A stretch of 64,000 bases of DNA from DASSUW01 sp963806395 (GTDB lineage Bacteria > Actinomycetota > Thermoleophilia > Solirubrobacterales > Solirubrobacteraceae), in assembly GCA_963806395.1 (NCBI GenBank), contig CAWDYI010000019.1:62001-126000 (forward strand). Direction: 5' to 3'. A program made the position numbers and the translations under genes. Positions 38,592 to 47,080 of this stretch are shown piece by piece. Position 1 is the first letter of the stretch, and every line of letters starts with the position of its first letter. The notes under the pieces were generated by a model. It saw only the letters and a list, made by a program, of their open reading frames with translations, was not told the DNA's origin and did not search any database.

Positions 38592-39449
38592 CTAGCGCTT
38601 GCCGGGCTGCGGGAACCGGCCGCGCAACATCGCGTCCCAGCCCGCGTCCGGCAGCGCTGCGTGGCCTGTCAGCAGCACGCGCGCCGACGGCGTGACCGTG
38701 TAGCGCGCCCGCGGCCGCCGCGCGGAGACGGCGCGTTCGATCTTGCGCGCGACCGCTTCGGGCGGCCCGCCGAGCCTTGCGAGAGGTCCGCTTTCGTACA
38801 CACCGGCGGTCGCCGCCGCGACCGCTTGATTGAACTCGGCGTACGGCCCGGAAGCTGGCGTGGCCGCGTCGATCTCGCGTACCGCAGTGTCACCGAAGTT
38901 GGTCCGGATGAGCCCCGGCTCGACGATGATCACGTCGACGCCGAAGGCCTTGACCTCGAACCGCAGCGCGTCGGAGAGCGCCTCGACCGCGTGCTTGGAC
39001 GCGTGGTAGATGCCGCCGCCCGGGAACGTGAGGCGCCCGCCCATCGACGAGACGTTCACGATCTTGCCCCAGCGCTGCTCGCGCATCTTCGGCAACACCA
39101 GACGGCACATCGCCAGCAAGCCGAACACGTTGGTGTCGAATTGGGCGCGCACGCGCTCGTCGGCGACCGACTCGACCGCGCCCGACTGGCTGTAGCCGGC
39201 GTTGTTGACGAGCACGCCGACCGCACCCTCGGCCGCCTCGACCGCCTCCACCGCGGCCCGGCGCGACTCCTCGTCGGTGACGTCGAGCGCAAGCGTCCGG
39301 CAGCCGTTCGCCTCGAGCTCGGCGAGCGTCTCCGGCCGCCGGGCGGTGGCGTAGACCGTCCACCCTGCGGCCGCCAGGTGTGCCGCGGTCGCGGCGCCGA
39401 TCCCGGACGAGCACCCCGTCACCAGCACCGCGCGTGAAGGCTCGCTCAT
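38592..39449 (-). CDS. Short-chain dehydrogenase/reductase
   Basis: 285 residues from ATG 39449. Classical SDR: cofactor motif T-G-C-S-S-G-I-G in 'AVLVTGCSSGIGAATAAHLA', 'VLVNNAGYSQSGAVESV', catalytic Ser in 'GKIVNVSSMGGRLTFPGG' and the YxxxK pair in 'IYHASKHAVEALSDALRFEV'. 'VDVIIVEPGLIRTNFG' is typical of the group acting on retinol-like or ketone substrates. The cofactor is probably NADP(H) because Arg residues follow the first strand ('ATARRPETLAEL'). Its ATG overlaps the stop of the L,D-transpeptidase gene (ATGA). Confidence 0.92.
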   Translation of the reverse strand: MSEPSRAVLVTGCSSGIGAATAAHLAAAGWTVYATARRPETLAELEANGCRTLALDVTDEESRRAAVEAVEAAEGAVGVLVNNAGYSQSGAVESVADERVRAQFDTNVFGLLAMCRLVLPKMREQRWGKIVNVSSMGGRLTFPGGGIYHASKHAVEALSDALRFEVKAFGVDVIIVEPGLIRTNFGDTAVREIDAATPASGPYAEFNQAVAAATAGVYESGPLARLGGPPEAVARKIERAVSARRPRARYTVTPSARVLLTGHAALPDAGWDAMLRGRFPQPGKR

Positions 39450-40450
39450 CGGATCAGCACGGCGCTGCCGACCGGCACGCGCGGGTAGAGGTCGATCACG
39501 TCCGACACCCGCATGCGGATGCAGCCGTGCGACGCGCGGGTGCCGATCGAGTACTCGGCGGCGGTGCCGTGGATCCCGACGCCGCCGACGACGCCGAGCC
39601 AGCGCGCCTTCAACGGGTTCGCCGCCGAGCCGCCCGCGACGACCTCGTTCCGATAGGCGCCCGCCCACGGCTGGTCGGGCGCCGTCCACGCCGGGTTCAC
39701 GGCCTTGTTCGTGATCGAGAACCGGCCGGTCGGAGTCGGATAGTCGGGCGTGCCCACCGCGATGCCGTACGTCTTGCGGTGCTTGAGGTGCCGGAAGAGC
39801 CGCAGCTTGAAGTGGGCGCGGTCGATCGTGACGACCGCGCGGTACTGCTTGCGCAGGTCGTTCGCGTTGACGGCCGGGTGTACGCGCACGCGCTCGAAGC
39901 GCAGGATCCGACTCGCATGCGGGTCGGCGACGAGCGCGTCGAGCGCCCGCGCGAGCGCCTTCTCGTCGATCGACCAGCCCATCCTGGCGCGCCGCAGGAT
40001 CATCCGCCGCAGCTTGATCCGCAGCCTGGCGTTGCGGGGCGTGGTCCGTGACGCGCGGTCGACCGCGACCGTGAACGCCGCCAGCTTCGCGCGGTCGTAG
40101 GTCGTGTGCAGGGGCACGTCGACGGGGCGCGATCCGTCCGGCTGCGGGGACGTCTCGAGCGCCGCCGCGTACGCCCGCCGCGCGGTCTTGCGCGCTTCGA
40201 ACACGAAGCCGATCGACGCGGGCGCGAGCACGCGGCGACGACCCGCGACGCGTACCTCGACCGGCCGGCCGAGCGCCGCCGCGAACGTGTCGAGGAGCTT
40301 GGCCTCCGCCTGCGAGAACGTGAGGTTGCCGATGTCGAGCCCCGCCGCCGTGGCGCCGGCCGGGATGATCGGCTCGACCGGAGCCTGCGCGGCCGCGGCC
40401 GCCGGGCAGGCCAGCGCAAGCGCGAGGATGAGGAAGGTGACACGGCGCAC
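39446..40450 (-). CDS. Exported L,D-transpeptidase (YkuD)
   Basis: 334 residues from GTG 40450 (ATG 40498 possible but overlaps the next gene). Signal-like 'FLILALALACPAAAAAQA', then two putative peptidoglycan-binding modules ('ATAAGLDIGNLTFSQAEAKL' onward). The YkuD catalytic domain holds 'VGGVGIHGTAAEYSIGTRAS' and the nucleophile motif SHGCIRM. It forms 3-3 peptide cross-links in the cell wall. A TACGCT box lies 10 nt before the GTG. Coupled translationally to the downstream SDR. Confidence 0.92.
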   Translation of the reverse strand: MRRVTFLILALALACPAAAAAQAPVEPIIPAGATAAGLDIGNLTFSQAEAKLLDTFAAALGRPVEVRVAGRRRVLAPASIGFVFEARKTARRAYAAALETSPQPDGSRPVDVPLHTTYDRAKLAAFTVAVDRASRTTPRNARLRIKLRRMILRRARMGWSIDEKALARALDALVADPHASRILRFERVRVHPAVNANDLRKQYRAVVTIDRAHFKLRLFRHLKHRKTYGIAVGTPDYPTPTGRFSITNKAVNPAWTAPDQPWAGAYRNEVVAGGSAANPLKARWLGVVGGVGIHGTAAEYSIGTRASHGCIRMRVSDVIDLYPRVPVGSAVLIR

Positions 40451-40475
40451 CGGCGGGCGGAGCGTACCGGCGCCG

Positions 40476-41567
40476 TCAGGCCGCCGGGCGCGCTGCAACG
40501 GGCCGTGCGTCCAGGAACGCGTCGAGCAGCGGCCACGTCGTGCGGCGGGCGGCGCGGCCGGTGAGCACGCCGAGGTGGCCGCCGGGCGCCGTCTGGAGAT
40601 CCAGCGCCGCCGCGTTCGGCACGAGGTCGCCGATGTGGTGGCAGGCCGCCACCGGGGCGATCCCGTCCCCGCGCCCGGCGATCGCCAGCAGCGGGATCGT
40701 CACGTCGGCGAGGTCGATCCGCTCGCCGTCGTTGAGCGCGAGCCCGCCGTCGGCGAGGTCGTTGGTACGGAACAACCGGTGGTAGAGCTGGCCGAAGGTG
40801 CGCCCGGGATAGGCGTGCATGCGGGCCATGAACGCGTCGACTGCCTCGATCTGCGCGAGCAGCTCGCGGTCGGTCAGGTTGGACGCGACGGTCCACGGCT
40901 TCATCACGTACTTGTCGACGCCCGCGAGCTGGTAGCCGCGCTTGACGAGCGGCGCCGGCGCGCCGCCGAGGCCGCGATACAGCTGCGTGACCAGCCACCC
41001 GCGGGTGACCGCGTCGATCGGCCGCAGCGGCGCGACCAGCGGCACCTTCGTGACGTCCCACGGGCTCGCCACCAGCGCCGCCGCCTCGACCGGGAGGCCG
41101 GCGTCGGCAGCGTGGGCGAGCAGCGCCATGATCCCGCCGAGGCACCACCCGATCACGCGCACCGGCCGGTCGCCGGCGTCGGCCGACGCGGCCCGGATCG
41201 CCGCCGGGATCACCTCCTCGATCCAGTGCTCGAGCCCCAGCCGCCGGTCGGCGTACTCGATCTCGCCGTACTCGAGCAGGTACGTCCGCCTGCCCGTCAG
41301 CACGAGGTGCTCGGCGAGCGAGCAGCTCCGGCGCAGGTCGAAGCAGATCGCGGGCGCCGCCAGCGGCGGCACCAGCAGCACCGGCGCGCGGCGCAGGCGC
41401 GACGCGCCGGCCGCGCGCTCGTACCGCGACAGCGTGCGCTGCTGGCCGCGGTCGATCACCGTCGCCGGCATCCGCCGCAGGTCCGCGAGACCACCACCGA
41501 GCGTGGCCCCGTAGAGGTTCGCGGCGGCCGTGCCGACGGCGTCCGGTGAGAAGGGGAGCCCGAGCAG
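40476..41567 (-). CDS. PhaC-like polyhydroxyalkanoate synthase / alpha-beta hydrolase
   Basis: Lipase-like box with Cys nucleophile, 'VRVIGWCLGGIMALLAHAAD' (Cys near residue 142), as in PHA synthases; also 'HWIEEVIPAAIRAASAD', 'KYVMKPWTVASNLTDRELLA', 'PLLAIAGRGDGIAPVAACHH' (Asp) and 'APGGHLGVLTG' (His). The family polymerises hydroxyacyl-CoA. The start is unclear: homology begins near 'LGLLGLPFSPDAVGTAAANL', but no ATG, GTG or TTG is in frame there. I give CTG 41567; ATG 41471 would remove that segment. It follows the alpha/beta hydrolase with its stop only 2 bp away, so it is a coupled downstream gene. Confidence 0.82.
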   Translation of the reverse strand: MLGLPFSPDAVGTAAANLYGATLGGGLADLRRMPATVIDRGQQRTLSRYERAAGASRLRRAPVLLVPPLAAPAICFDLRRSCSLAEHLVLTGRRTYLLEYGEIEYADRRLGLEHWIEEVIPAAIRAASADAGDRPVRVIGWCLGGIMALLAHAADAGLPVEAAALVASPWDVTKVPLVAPLRPIDAVTRGWLVTQLYRGLGGAPAPLVKRGYQLAGVDKYVMKPWTVASNLTDRELLAQIEAVDAFMARMHAYPGRTFGQLYHRLFRTNDLADGGLALNDGERIDLADVTIPLLAIAGRGDGIAPVAACHHIGDLVPNAAALDLQTAPGGHLGVLTGRAARRTTWPLLDAFLDARPVAARPAA

Positions 41568-41569
41568 GC

Positions 41570-42409
41570 CTAGAGAGTAGGTGGGAACCCGAGCAGCAGC
41601 TCGACCAGCCGCTCGGTCGCCTCGAGCTGCGGACTGCGCCCGCAGCCCTGGATCAGCTCCACGTGCGTGGCGGGCAGGGCGTCGAGCACGCCGCGCGCCC
41701 CGCTGTGCGGGACCCTCCGGTCGCGCGAGCCCCACACGAGCATCACGGGGCACGCCACGGCGGCGAGGTCGAACGGCGCCGTCGCCAGCTCGGGCAGCAG
41801 TCCGCGACCGGAGCCGAGCAGCGCGGCCGAGTCCTCGCGTGAGCCGTTGTCGCCGGAGAAGGCGTCCGCTACGTCGCGCTGCGCCGCGCGCGGGTTCGCG
41901 TCGCGATGCGCGCCGCCGACGAGCGAGCGCACGAGGGCGCTCGGCACGGGGATCGGGATGTCGAGCAGCCGCCGGACGATCGGGTCGCGCTCGATCAGGT
42001 CGAACCAGCCGGGAAGCTCCATCCCAGTGGGCGACACCGGGACGACGCCGGCCAGCGGGAGCTCGCCGGAACGCTCGCCGAGCCTCAGCGCCACGCAGCC
42101 TCCGAGCGAGCTGCCGGCGACCACGACCTGCTCGCCGCCGCCCCACTCCTGCACGAGCGCGGTGGCGAAGTCGTCGAGCTGCGGCAGGATCGCGCCGGGC
42201 CGCAGGCGTGCGGCATGGCCGAAGCCGGGCAGATCGACCGCGATCGCACGCCGCCCGCAGAGCCCGAGCTCGGTCAGCAGCGGACGCCACGTGTCGGCCG
42301 AATCCCCCCAGCCATGGAGGAGCACGATGCCCGGACCGTCGCCCTCGAGCTCGAGCACGCGCGTGCGGCTGCCCGCCAGCTCCATCGAGTGCTCGGCCAG
42401 AAGTTCCAT
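41570..42409 (-). CDS. Alpha/beta-fold hydrolase
   Basis: 279 residues from ATG 42409 (ATG 42385 also possible). Core motifs: 'GIVLLHGWGDSADTWRPLLT', nucleophile elbow 'VVVAGSSLGGCVALRLGE' (Ser near residue 100), acid in 'PVMLVWGSRDRRVPHSGARG', and a possible His in 'PATHVELIQGCGRSPQLEAT', where the usual 'GHxPxxE' is altered to G-C-G. That may weaken the triad. It precedes a PhaC-like gene, so a thioesterase or PHA-related role is possible but not shown. No signal peptide. Confidence 0.87.
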   Translation of the reverse strand: MELLAEHSMELAGSRTRVLELEGDGPGIVLLHGWGDSADTWRPLLTELGLCGRRAIAVDLPGFGHAARLRPGAILPQLDDFATALVQEWGGGEQVVVAGSSLGGCVALRLGERSGELPLAGVVPVSPTGMELPGWFDLIERDPIVRRLLDIPIPVPSALVRSLVGGAHRDANPRAAQRDVADAFSGDNGSREDSAALLGSGRGLLPELATAPFDLAAVACPVMLVWGSRDRRVPHSGARGVLDALPATHVELIQGCGRSPQLEATERLVELLLGFPPTL

Positions 42410-42429
42410 CTAGTACCCGTACCCCGAAG

Positions 42430-42459
42430 TTGCGCATCTGAGCGGAGATGCGTCAGGCT
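42430..42459 (+). promoter_or_regulatory. Promoter of the response regulator at 42466
   Basis: TTGCGC (42430-42435), 18-bp spacer, CAGGCT (42454-42459), then ATG 42466 six nt later. This favours 42466 over the ATG at 42448, and a leaderless transcript. Confidence 0.35.
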
Positions 42460-42465
42460 GACCGT

Positions 42466-43110
42466 ATGCGGGTCGTCATCGCCGAAGACAGCGTGCTCAT
42501 GCGCGAGGGCATCATCAGGGTGCTCGAGGATGCCGGGATGGAGGTCGTCGGCCGTTGCGAGAACGCCGAGGACCTGATGCTGAAGGTGCGCAGCTACGAA
42601 CCCGATGTGGCGATCATCGACATCCGGCTCCCGCCCGGACACAGCGACGAAGGGCTCGTCGCGGCCGAGGAGATCCGCGAGAAGCACCCCGGGACGAGCG
42701 TGCTCGTGTTGTCGCAGTACGTCGAGCTCGGTCTGGCGATGCGGCTTCTCAGCGAGTCCGCCGAAGGAGCGGGCTACCTGCTCAAGGACCGCGTCGCCGA
42801 CGTCGGCGAGTTCGCCGGCGCGGTGCGCCGCGTGGCGGCCGGCGGGACCGCGATCGACCCGACGATCGTCTCGCAGCTGCTCGGGCGCCGGCGCGACGAC
42901 GACCCGCTGGAGCGGCTCACGCCGCGCGAGCGCGAGGTGCTGGCGCTGATGGCGGAGGGCTGCTCGAACCAGGCGATCGCCGAGCGGCTGGTCGTGACGC
43001 TGCGCGCGGTCGAGAAGCACGTGACGAGCATCTTCGGGTCACTCGGGCTGCCGTCCACCGGCGCCGAGTCCCGCCGCGTGCTCGCCGTGCTGACCTACCT
43101 GCGTCCCTGA
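42466..43110 (+). CDS. Response regulator, NarL/FixJ family (orphan)
   Basis: 214 residues. Receiver 'RVVIAEDSVLMREGIIRVLE', phosphorylation Asp near residue 52 in 'DVAIIDIRLPPGHSDEGLVA', Lys in 'GAGYLLKDRVADVGEFAGAV'. The LuxR DNA-binding domain is 'LTPREREVLALMAEGCSNQA' and 'VTLRAVEKHVTSIFGSLGLP'. This subgroup has an extended loop 'PPGHSDEGLVAAEEIREKHP', commonly found next to membrane ABC exporters. There is no kinase beside it; the closest function is the exporter at 43765. Convergent GNAT gene overlaps its 3' end by 16 bp. Confidence 0.93.
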   Translation: MRVVIAEDSVLMREGIIRVLEDAGMEVVGRCENAEDLMLKVRSYEPDVAIIDIRLPPGHSDEGLVAAEEIREKHPGTSVLVLSQYVELGLAMRLLSESAEGAGYLLKDRVADVGEFAGAVRRVAAGGTAIDPTIVSQLLGRRRDDDPLERLTPREREVLALMAEGCSNQAIAERLVVTLRAVEKHVTSIFGSLGLPSTGAESRRVLAVLTYLRP

Positions 43111-43616
43111 CGCCAGGTCTCGGTGCGGACAGCCCAGCGCTCGTGGTCGCGCCAGCGGCCGCCGATCTTCAGATAGCGCGGCGAGAACCCCTCGAGCTCG
43201 AACCCGCAGCGCTTCGCCAGCGCGATCGACGCCACGTTCCCGGGCTGGATGTTCGCCTCCAGCCGGTGCAGGCCGATGTGCGTGAACGCCTCGCGCAGGA
43301 GCAGTCGCATCGCCTCGGTCATGTAGCCCTGGCCTGCGAACTCGGCGACGCCGCCGTAGCCGAGGAACGCGCTCTTGAACGCGCCGCGGACGATCTCGGA
43401 GATGTTCAGGAACCCGACGATCGCTCCGTCCTCGACACGGCAGGCGAGGAACAGCGCGGCGCGCGGATCCTCCACGCGCGTGACGTACTGGGCGTACCGC
43501 TCCGGCGTCTCCGGCATGTAGATCCAGGGCCGGTGGAGCGCCCGGCTCGCGCGCATGCGCGCGATGAACTCGTCCTGGTCGGCAAGCGTCGGCGTGCGGA
43601 GAACCACCCGTGCCAT
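43095..43616 (-). CDS. GNAT acetyltransferase, RimJ/RimL-like
   Basis: 173 residues from ATG 43616. 'VVLRTPTLADQDEFIARMRA', 'GYGGVAEFAGQGYMTEAMRL' (acetyl-CoA loop), 'LHRLEANIQPGNVASIALAK' and 'CGFELEGFSPRYLKIGGRWR' follow ribosomal-protein N-acetyltransferases. It probably acetylates a protein N-terminus or an amino group on a small molecule. It diverges from the ABC exporter genes with 148 bp between, and its 3' end overlaps the response regulator. Confidence 0.9.
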   Translation of the reverse strand: MARVVLRTPTLADQDEFIARMRASRALHRPWIYMPETPERYAQYVTRVEDPRAALFLACRVEDGAIVGFLNISEIVRGAFKSAFLGYGGVAEFAGQGYMTEAMRLLLREAFTHIGLHRLEANIQPGNVASIALAKRCGFELEGFSPRYLKIGGRWRDHERWAVRTETWRQGRR

Positions 43617-43764
43617 GGGCGGAATCGTCCCACGCTCCGGGGGCAGACCGCCCGCCCCACGGGCCAGTGAACCGCCCCTGCTGACGCCAGTGCACCGGGT
43701 GGGCGCCGAGCCCCTCCGCGGCGACGCTCTTCTCACCACCCGGAACCCCAATGAGGAGTTGCTG

Positions 43765-44535
43765 ATGCAGTCCGTCGTCGTCCAGTCCGAGTACCCCGCC
43801 GCAAGCACTGCGGTCGCCGTCTCCGCATCCGATCTCGTCCGCCGCTACGGCGAGGGCGACACCAGCGTCTACGCACTCCGCGACGTGTCGATCGACATCG
43901 CCGCAGGGCAGCTGACCGCCGTGATGGGCCCGTCGGGCTCCGGCAAGTCCACGCTCATGCACATCCTGGCCGGGCTGGACCGGCCGACGAGCGGCGACGT
44001 GTCGATCGCCGGCACCGATATCACGCAGCTCGACGACACGCAGCTGACGAAGCTGCGCCGCGAGCACATCGGATTCATCTTCCAGTTCTTCAACCTGCTC
44101 CCGATGCTCACCGCGGAGGAGAACATCGTCCTCCCGCTCGATCTCGCCGGCCAGCGCCCCGACCGCGAATGGCTCGACGAGCTCGTCCGCCGCGTCGGAC
44201 TCGGCGACCGGCTCAAGCACCGCCCGTCGGAGATGTCCGGCGGCCAGCAGCAGCGTGTGGCAGTGGCCCGCGCCCTCGTGTCGCGCCCGACGGTGATGTT
44301 CGCCGACGAGCCGACCGGCAACCTCGACTCTCGCACCGGCGAGGAGATCCTCTCCCTGCTCCGCGAGTCGGTCGACGCACTCGGCCAGACGACCGTCATG
44401 GTCACGCACGACGCGCACGCCGCGGCGATCGCCGACCGTGTGCTGTTCCTCGCCGACGGCGAGATCGTCCGCGACATCCCCCGTTCGAGCGCCCACGAGA
44501 TCCTCTCGACGCTCGAGGAGGTCACGTCCCGATGA
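43765..44535 (+). CDS. ABC transporter ATP-binding protein, LolD/MacB type
   Basis: 256 residues from ATG 43765, Shine-Dalgarno GAGGAG. Walker A 'AVMGPSGSGKSTLMHILAGL', Q-loop 'IGFIFQFFNLLPMLTAEENI', signature 'EMSGGQQQRVAVARALVSRP', Walker B 'VMFADEPTGNLDSRTGEEIL', H-loop 'TTVMVTHDAHAAAIADRVLF'. The subfamily couples to FtsX-type permeases and extracts or exports lipids, peptides or antibiotics rather than importing. The permease gene overlaps by 4 bp (ATGA). The preceding 150 bp contain no obvious hairpin. Confidence 0.95.
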   Translation: MQSVVVQSEYPAASTAVAVSASDLVRRYGEGDTSVYALRDVSIDIAAGQLTAVMGPSGSGKSTLMHILAGLDRPTSGDVSIAGTDITQLDDTQLTKLRREHIGFIFQFFNLLPMLTAEENIVLPLDLAGQRPDREWLDELVRRVGLGDRLKHRPSEMSGGQQQRVAVARALVSRPTVMFADEPTGNLDSRTGEEILSLLRESVDALGQTTVMVTHDAHAAAIADRVLFLADGEIVRDIPRSSAHEILSTLEEVTSR

Positions 44536-47075
44536 TCAAGGTCGCACTCAAGGGGCTTGCGGGCCGCAAGATCCGCGCCCTGCTCACCGCGTTCGCGGTG
44601 ATCATCGGCGTGTCGATGGTGAGCGGCACGTTCGTGCTCACCGACACGATGCAGAAGTCGTTCAACTCCATCTTCGAGACGTCGTACGAGAACACCGACG
44701 TCATCGTCAGCGGCCACCAGGTCGTCGAGTCCGAGATGGCGGACATCCCCACCATTCCATCGAGCGTGCTCCGTGATGTGCGTGCGCTCCCGCAGGTCGA
44801 CGCCGCAGCCGGGTCGATCTCGGACCAGACCACCGCGAAGGTGATCGGCCGCGACGGCAAGGCCCTCGGAGGCCAGAACCCGACGATCGTGTCGGCCATC
44901 GACCCGACGCTGGCCGAGCTCAGCCCGCTGAAGATCCAGCAGGGCGAGTGGCCGGCAGGCGCCGACCAGATCGCCATCGACGCCGGCACCGCCAAGAAGA
45001 AGAAGTACGCCGTCGGCGACAAGATCGGCATGTCCGCGAACGGACCCGTCGAGCAGTACCGCATCACCGGCATCGCGAAGTTCGGCGAGGTCGACTCGCT
45101 CGGCGGCGCAGTGATCGCCGTCCTGGACATCCCGACCGCCCAGACCCTGCTCCATCAGGAGGGCCAGTACGACGGCATCTCGATCACGGCCAAGGACTCA
45201 AGCTCGCCGGCCGAGGTTCGTAAGGCCGTCGCGGGCCTCGTGCCCGCCAACGTCGACGTCAAGCTCGCCGCCGACGAGGCCAAGGACGCCGCCAAGGAGA
45301 CCAACGAGGGACTCAGCTTCGTCCGGATCTTCCTGCTCGGCTTCGGTGGCATCGCGCTGTTCGTCGGCGCGTTCGTGATCTTCAACACCCTGTCGATCAC
45401 GGTCGCCCAGCGGACCCGTGAGTTCGCGACGTTGCGGACCCTCGGCGCCTCGCGCAAGCAGGTCCTGCGCTCGGTCGTGCTCGAGGGCCTCGTGATCGGC
45501 CTGGTCGCCTCACTGGTCGGCCTGGTCCTCGGCGTCGGCATCGCGAAGGGCATGAACGCCCTGTTCGTCGCTTTCGGGATCGACCTCCCGAACGCCGGCA
45601 CCGTGCTCGCCACGCGCACGGTGATCGTGTCGATGCTGCTGGGGACGATCATCACCGTCCTCTCGAGCATCCTCCCGGCCCGCCGGGCGACCCGCGTGCC
45701 GCCGATCGCGGCCGTGCGGGAAGGCTCGGAGCTGCCGCAGTCGAGCATGCAGAAGCACTCGACGAAGGTGGCGCTCGGCGTCATCGGCGCCTCCGTGGCG
45801 GCGATGTCGATGGGCGTGTTCGCCAGCGGCCTCTCGGGCGGCGCGGTTGCGCTGCTGCTGGGCGGCGGCGTGCTCACGCTGTTCGTCGGCGTGGCGCTGA
45901 TCGCACCGCGGCTCGTCAAGCCGCTCGCCGGCCTGGTCGGCTGGCCGGGTCGCCGTACGGGCGGCGCGGCAGGACGCCTCGCGAGCTCGAACTCGGTCCG
46001 CAACCCGTCGCGCACCGCGGCGACGGCGGCGGCGCTGATGGTCGGTCTCACGCTGGTCACGGCGGTCGCCGTTCTCGGCCAGGGCCTCCGTGCCTCGGTC
46101 GACAGCGCTGTCAAGGATCAGCTCCAGAGCGCCGACTACGTGCTCTCCGGCTCCAACGGGGCGACGTACCCCGCCAAGGCCGGCGAGGCGCTCGCCGACA
46201 CCTCCGGTGTCAGCGCCGCTTCGAGCGTGCGGTCCGGCTCGGCACTCGTGGCCGGCAAGGAGTCCCTGATCACGGCCGTCGACCCGACGACCATCGGTCA
46301 CTTCTACAAGTTCGACTGGACCAAGGGGTCCGCGGACAGCCTCGGCAAGGACGGCGTGATCATCACGAAGTCCTACGCGGATGCCAACGACCTCAAGGTC
46401 GGGAGCGATCTGAAGCTCCAGGTCCCGTCGGGCGCGAAGCGGACGATGACCGTGCAGGGCGTCCACACCCCGCCGCGGATCGACTCGCTGCTGGGTGACG
46501 TCACCATCGGTCAGGCAGCGTTCGACGCCGCCTATCCGGCGGCGCAGAACTCCATGACGTTCGTCGACGCCGAGTCGGGCGCCGCGAAGGCCGCGATCGA
46601 GAAGACCGCGGCCGGCTTCCCCGACGCCGGGTTCGACACCGGCGAGGCGTTCGGCAAGGCTCGCACCAAGAGCTTCGCCACGTTCCTGAGCATGATCTAC
46701 GTGCTGCTCGGCTTCTCGGTGATCGTCAGCCTGTTCGGAATGGTCAACACCCTCGTGCTCTCGGTGTTCGAGCGCACAAGGGAGCTCGGGATGCTCCGGG
46801 CGATCGGCATGACGCGGCGCCAGGCGCGACGGATGATCCGGCAGGAGAGCGTGATCACGGCCCTGATCGGTGCCGCGCTCGGTCTCCCGCTCGGTGTGTT
46901 CCTCGCGGCGCTTCTCACGAAGGCGATGTCGGAGTACGGGATCGGCCTGTCGATTCCGTGGTCGATGCTCGGCGCCTTCACCGTGGTCGCGATCCTCGCC
47001 GGTGTCGCCTCGGCGATCCTGCCGGCCCGGCGCGCCTCACGGCTCAACGTCCTCAACGCGCTCCACTACGAGTAG
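44532..47075 (+). CDS. FtsX-like ABC permease (two FtsX domains)
   Basis: 847 residues. 'RALLTAFAVIIGVSMVSGTF' is the first helix, followed by a long extracytoplasmic MacB_PCD domain, an FtsX domain with 'TVAQRTREFATLRTLGASRK', a second extracytoplasmic domain, and a C-terminal FtsX block 'LSVFERTRELGMLRAIGMTR'. Eight or so membrane helices. With the ATPase upstream it forms a mechanotransmission-type exporter; many actinobacterial examples are next to antibiotic sensors, but here only an orphan regulator is near. The start is fixed by the ATGA overlap with the ATPase gene. Confidence 0.94.
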   Translation: MIKVALKGLAGRKIRALLTAFAVIIGVSMVSGTFVLTDTMQKSFNSIFETSYENTDVIVSGHQVVESEMADIPTIPSSVLRDVRALPQVDAAAGSISDQTTAKVIGRDGKALGGQNPTIVSAIDPTLAELSPLKIQQGEWPAGADQIAIDAGTAKKKKYAVGDKIGMSANGPVEQYRITGIAKFGEVDSLGGAVIAVLDIPTAQTLLHQEGQYDGISITAKDSSSPAEVRKAVAGLVPANVDVKLAADEAKDAAKETNEGLSFVRIFLLGFGGIALFVGAFVIFNTLSITVAQRTREFATLRTLGASRKQVLRSVVLEGLVIGLVASLVGLVLGVGIAKGMNALFVAFGIDLPNAGTVLATRTVIVSMLLGTIITVLSSILPARRATRVPPIAAVREGSELPQSSMQKHSTKVALGVIGASVAAMSMGVFASGLSGGAVALLLGGGVLTLFVGVALIAPRLVKPLAGLVGWPGRRTGGAAGRLASSNSVRNPSRTAATAAALMVGLTLVTAVAVLGQGLRASVDSAVKDQLQSADYVLSGSNGATYPAKAGEALADTSGVSAASSVRSGSALVAGKESLITAVDPTTIGHFYKFDWTKGSADSLGKDGVIITKSYADANDLKVGSDLKLQVPSGAKRTMTVQGVHTPPRIDSLLGDVTIGQAAFDAAYPAAQNSMTFVDAESGAAKAAIEKTAAGFPDAGFDTGEAFGKARTKSFATFLSMIYVLLGFSVIVSLFGMVNTLVLSVFERTRELGMLRAIGMTRRQARRMIRQESVITALIGAALGLPLGVFLAALLTKAMSEYGIGLSIPWSMLGAFTVVAILAGVASAILPARRASRLNVLNALHYE

Positions 47076-47080
47076 CCGCG

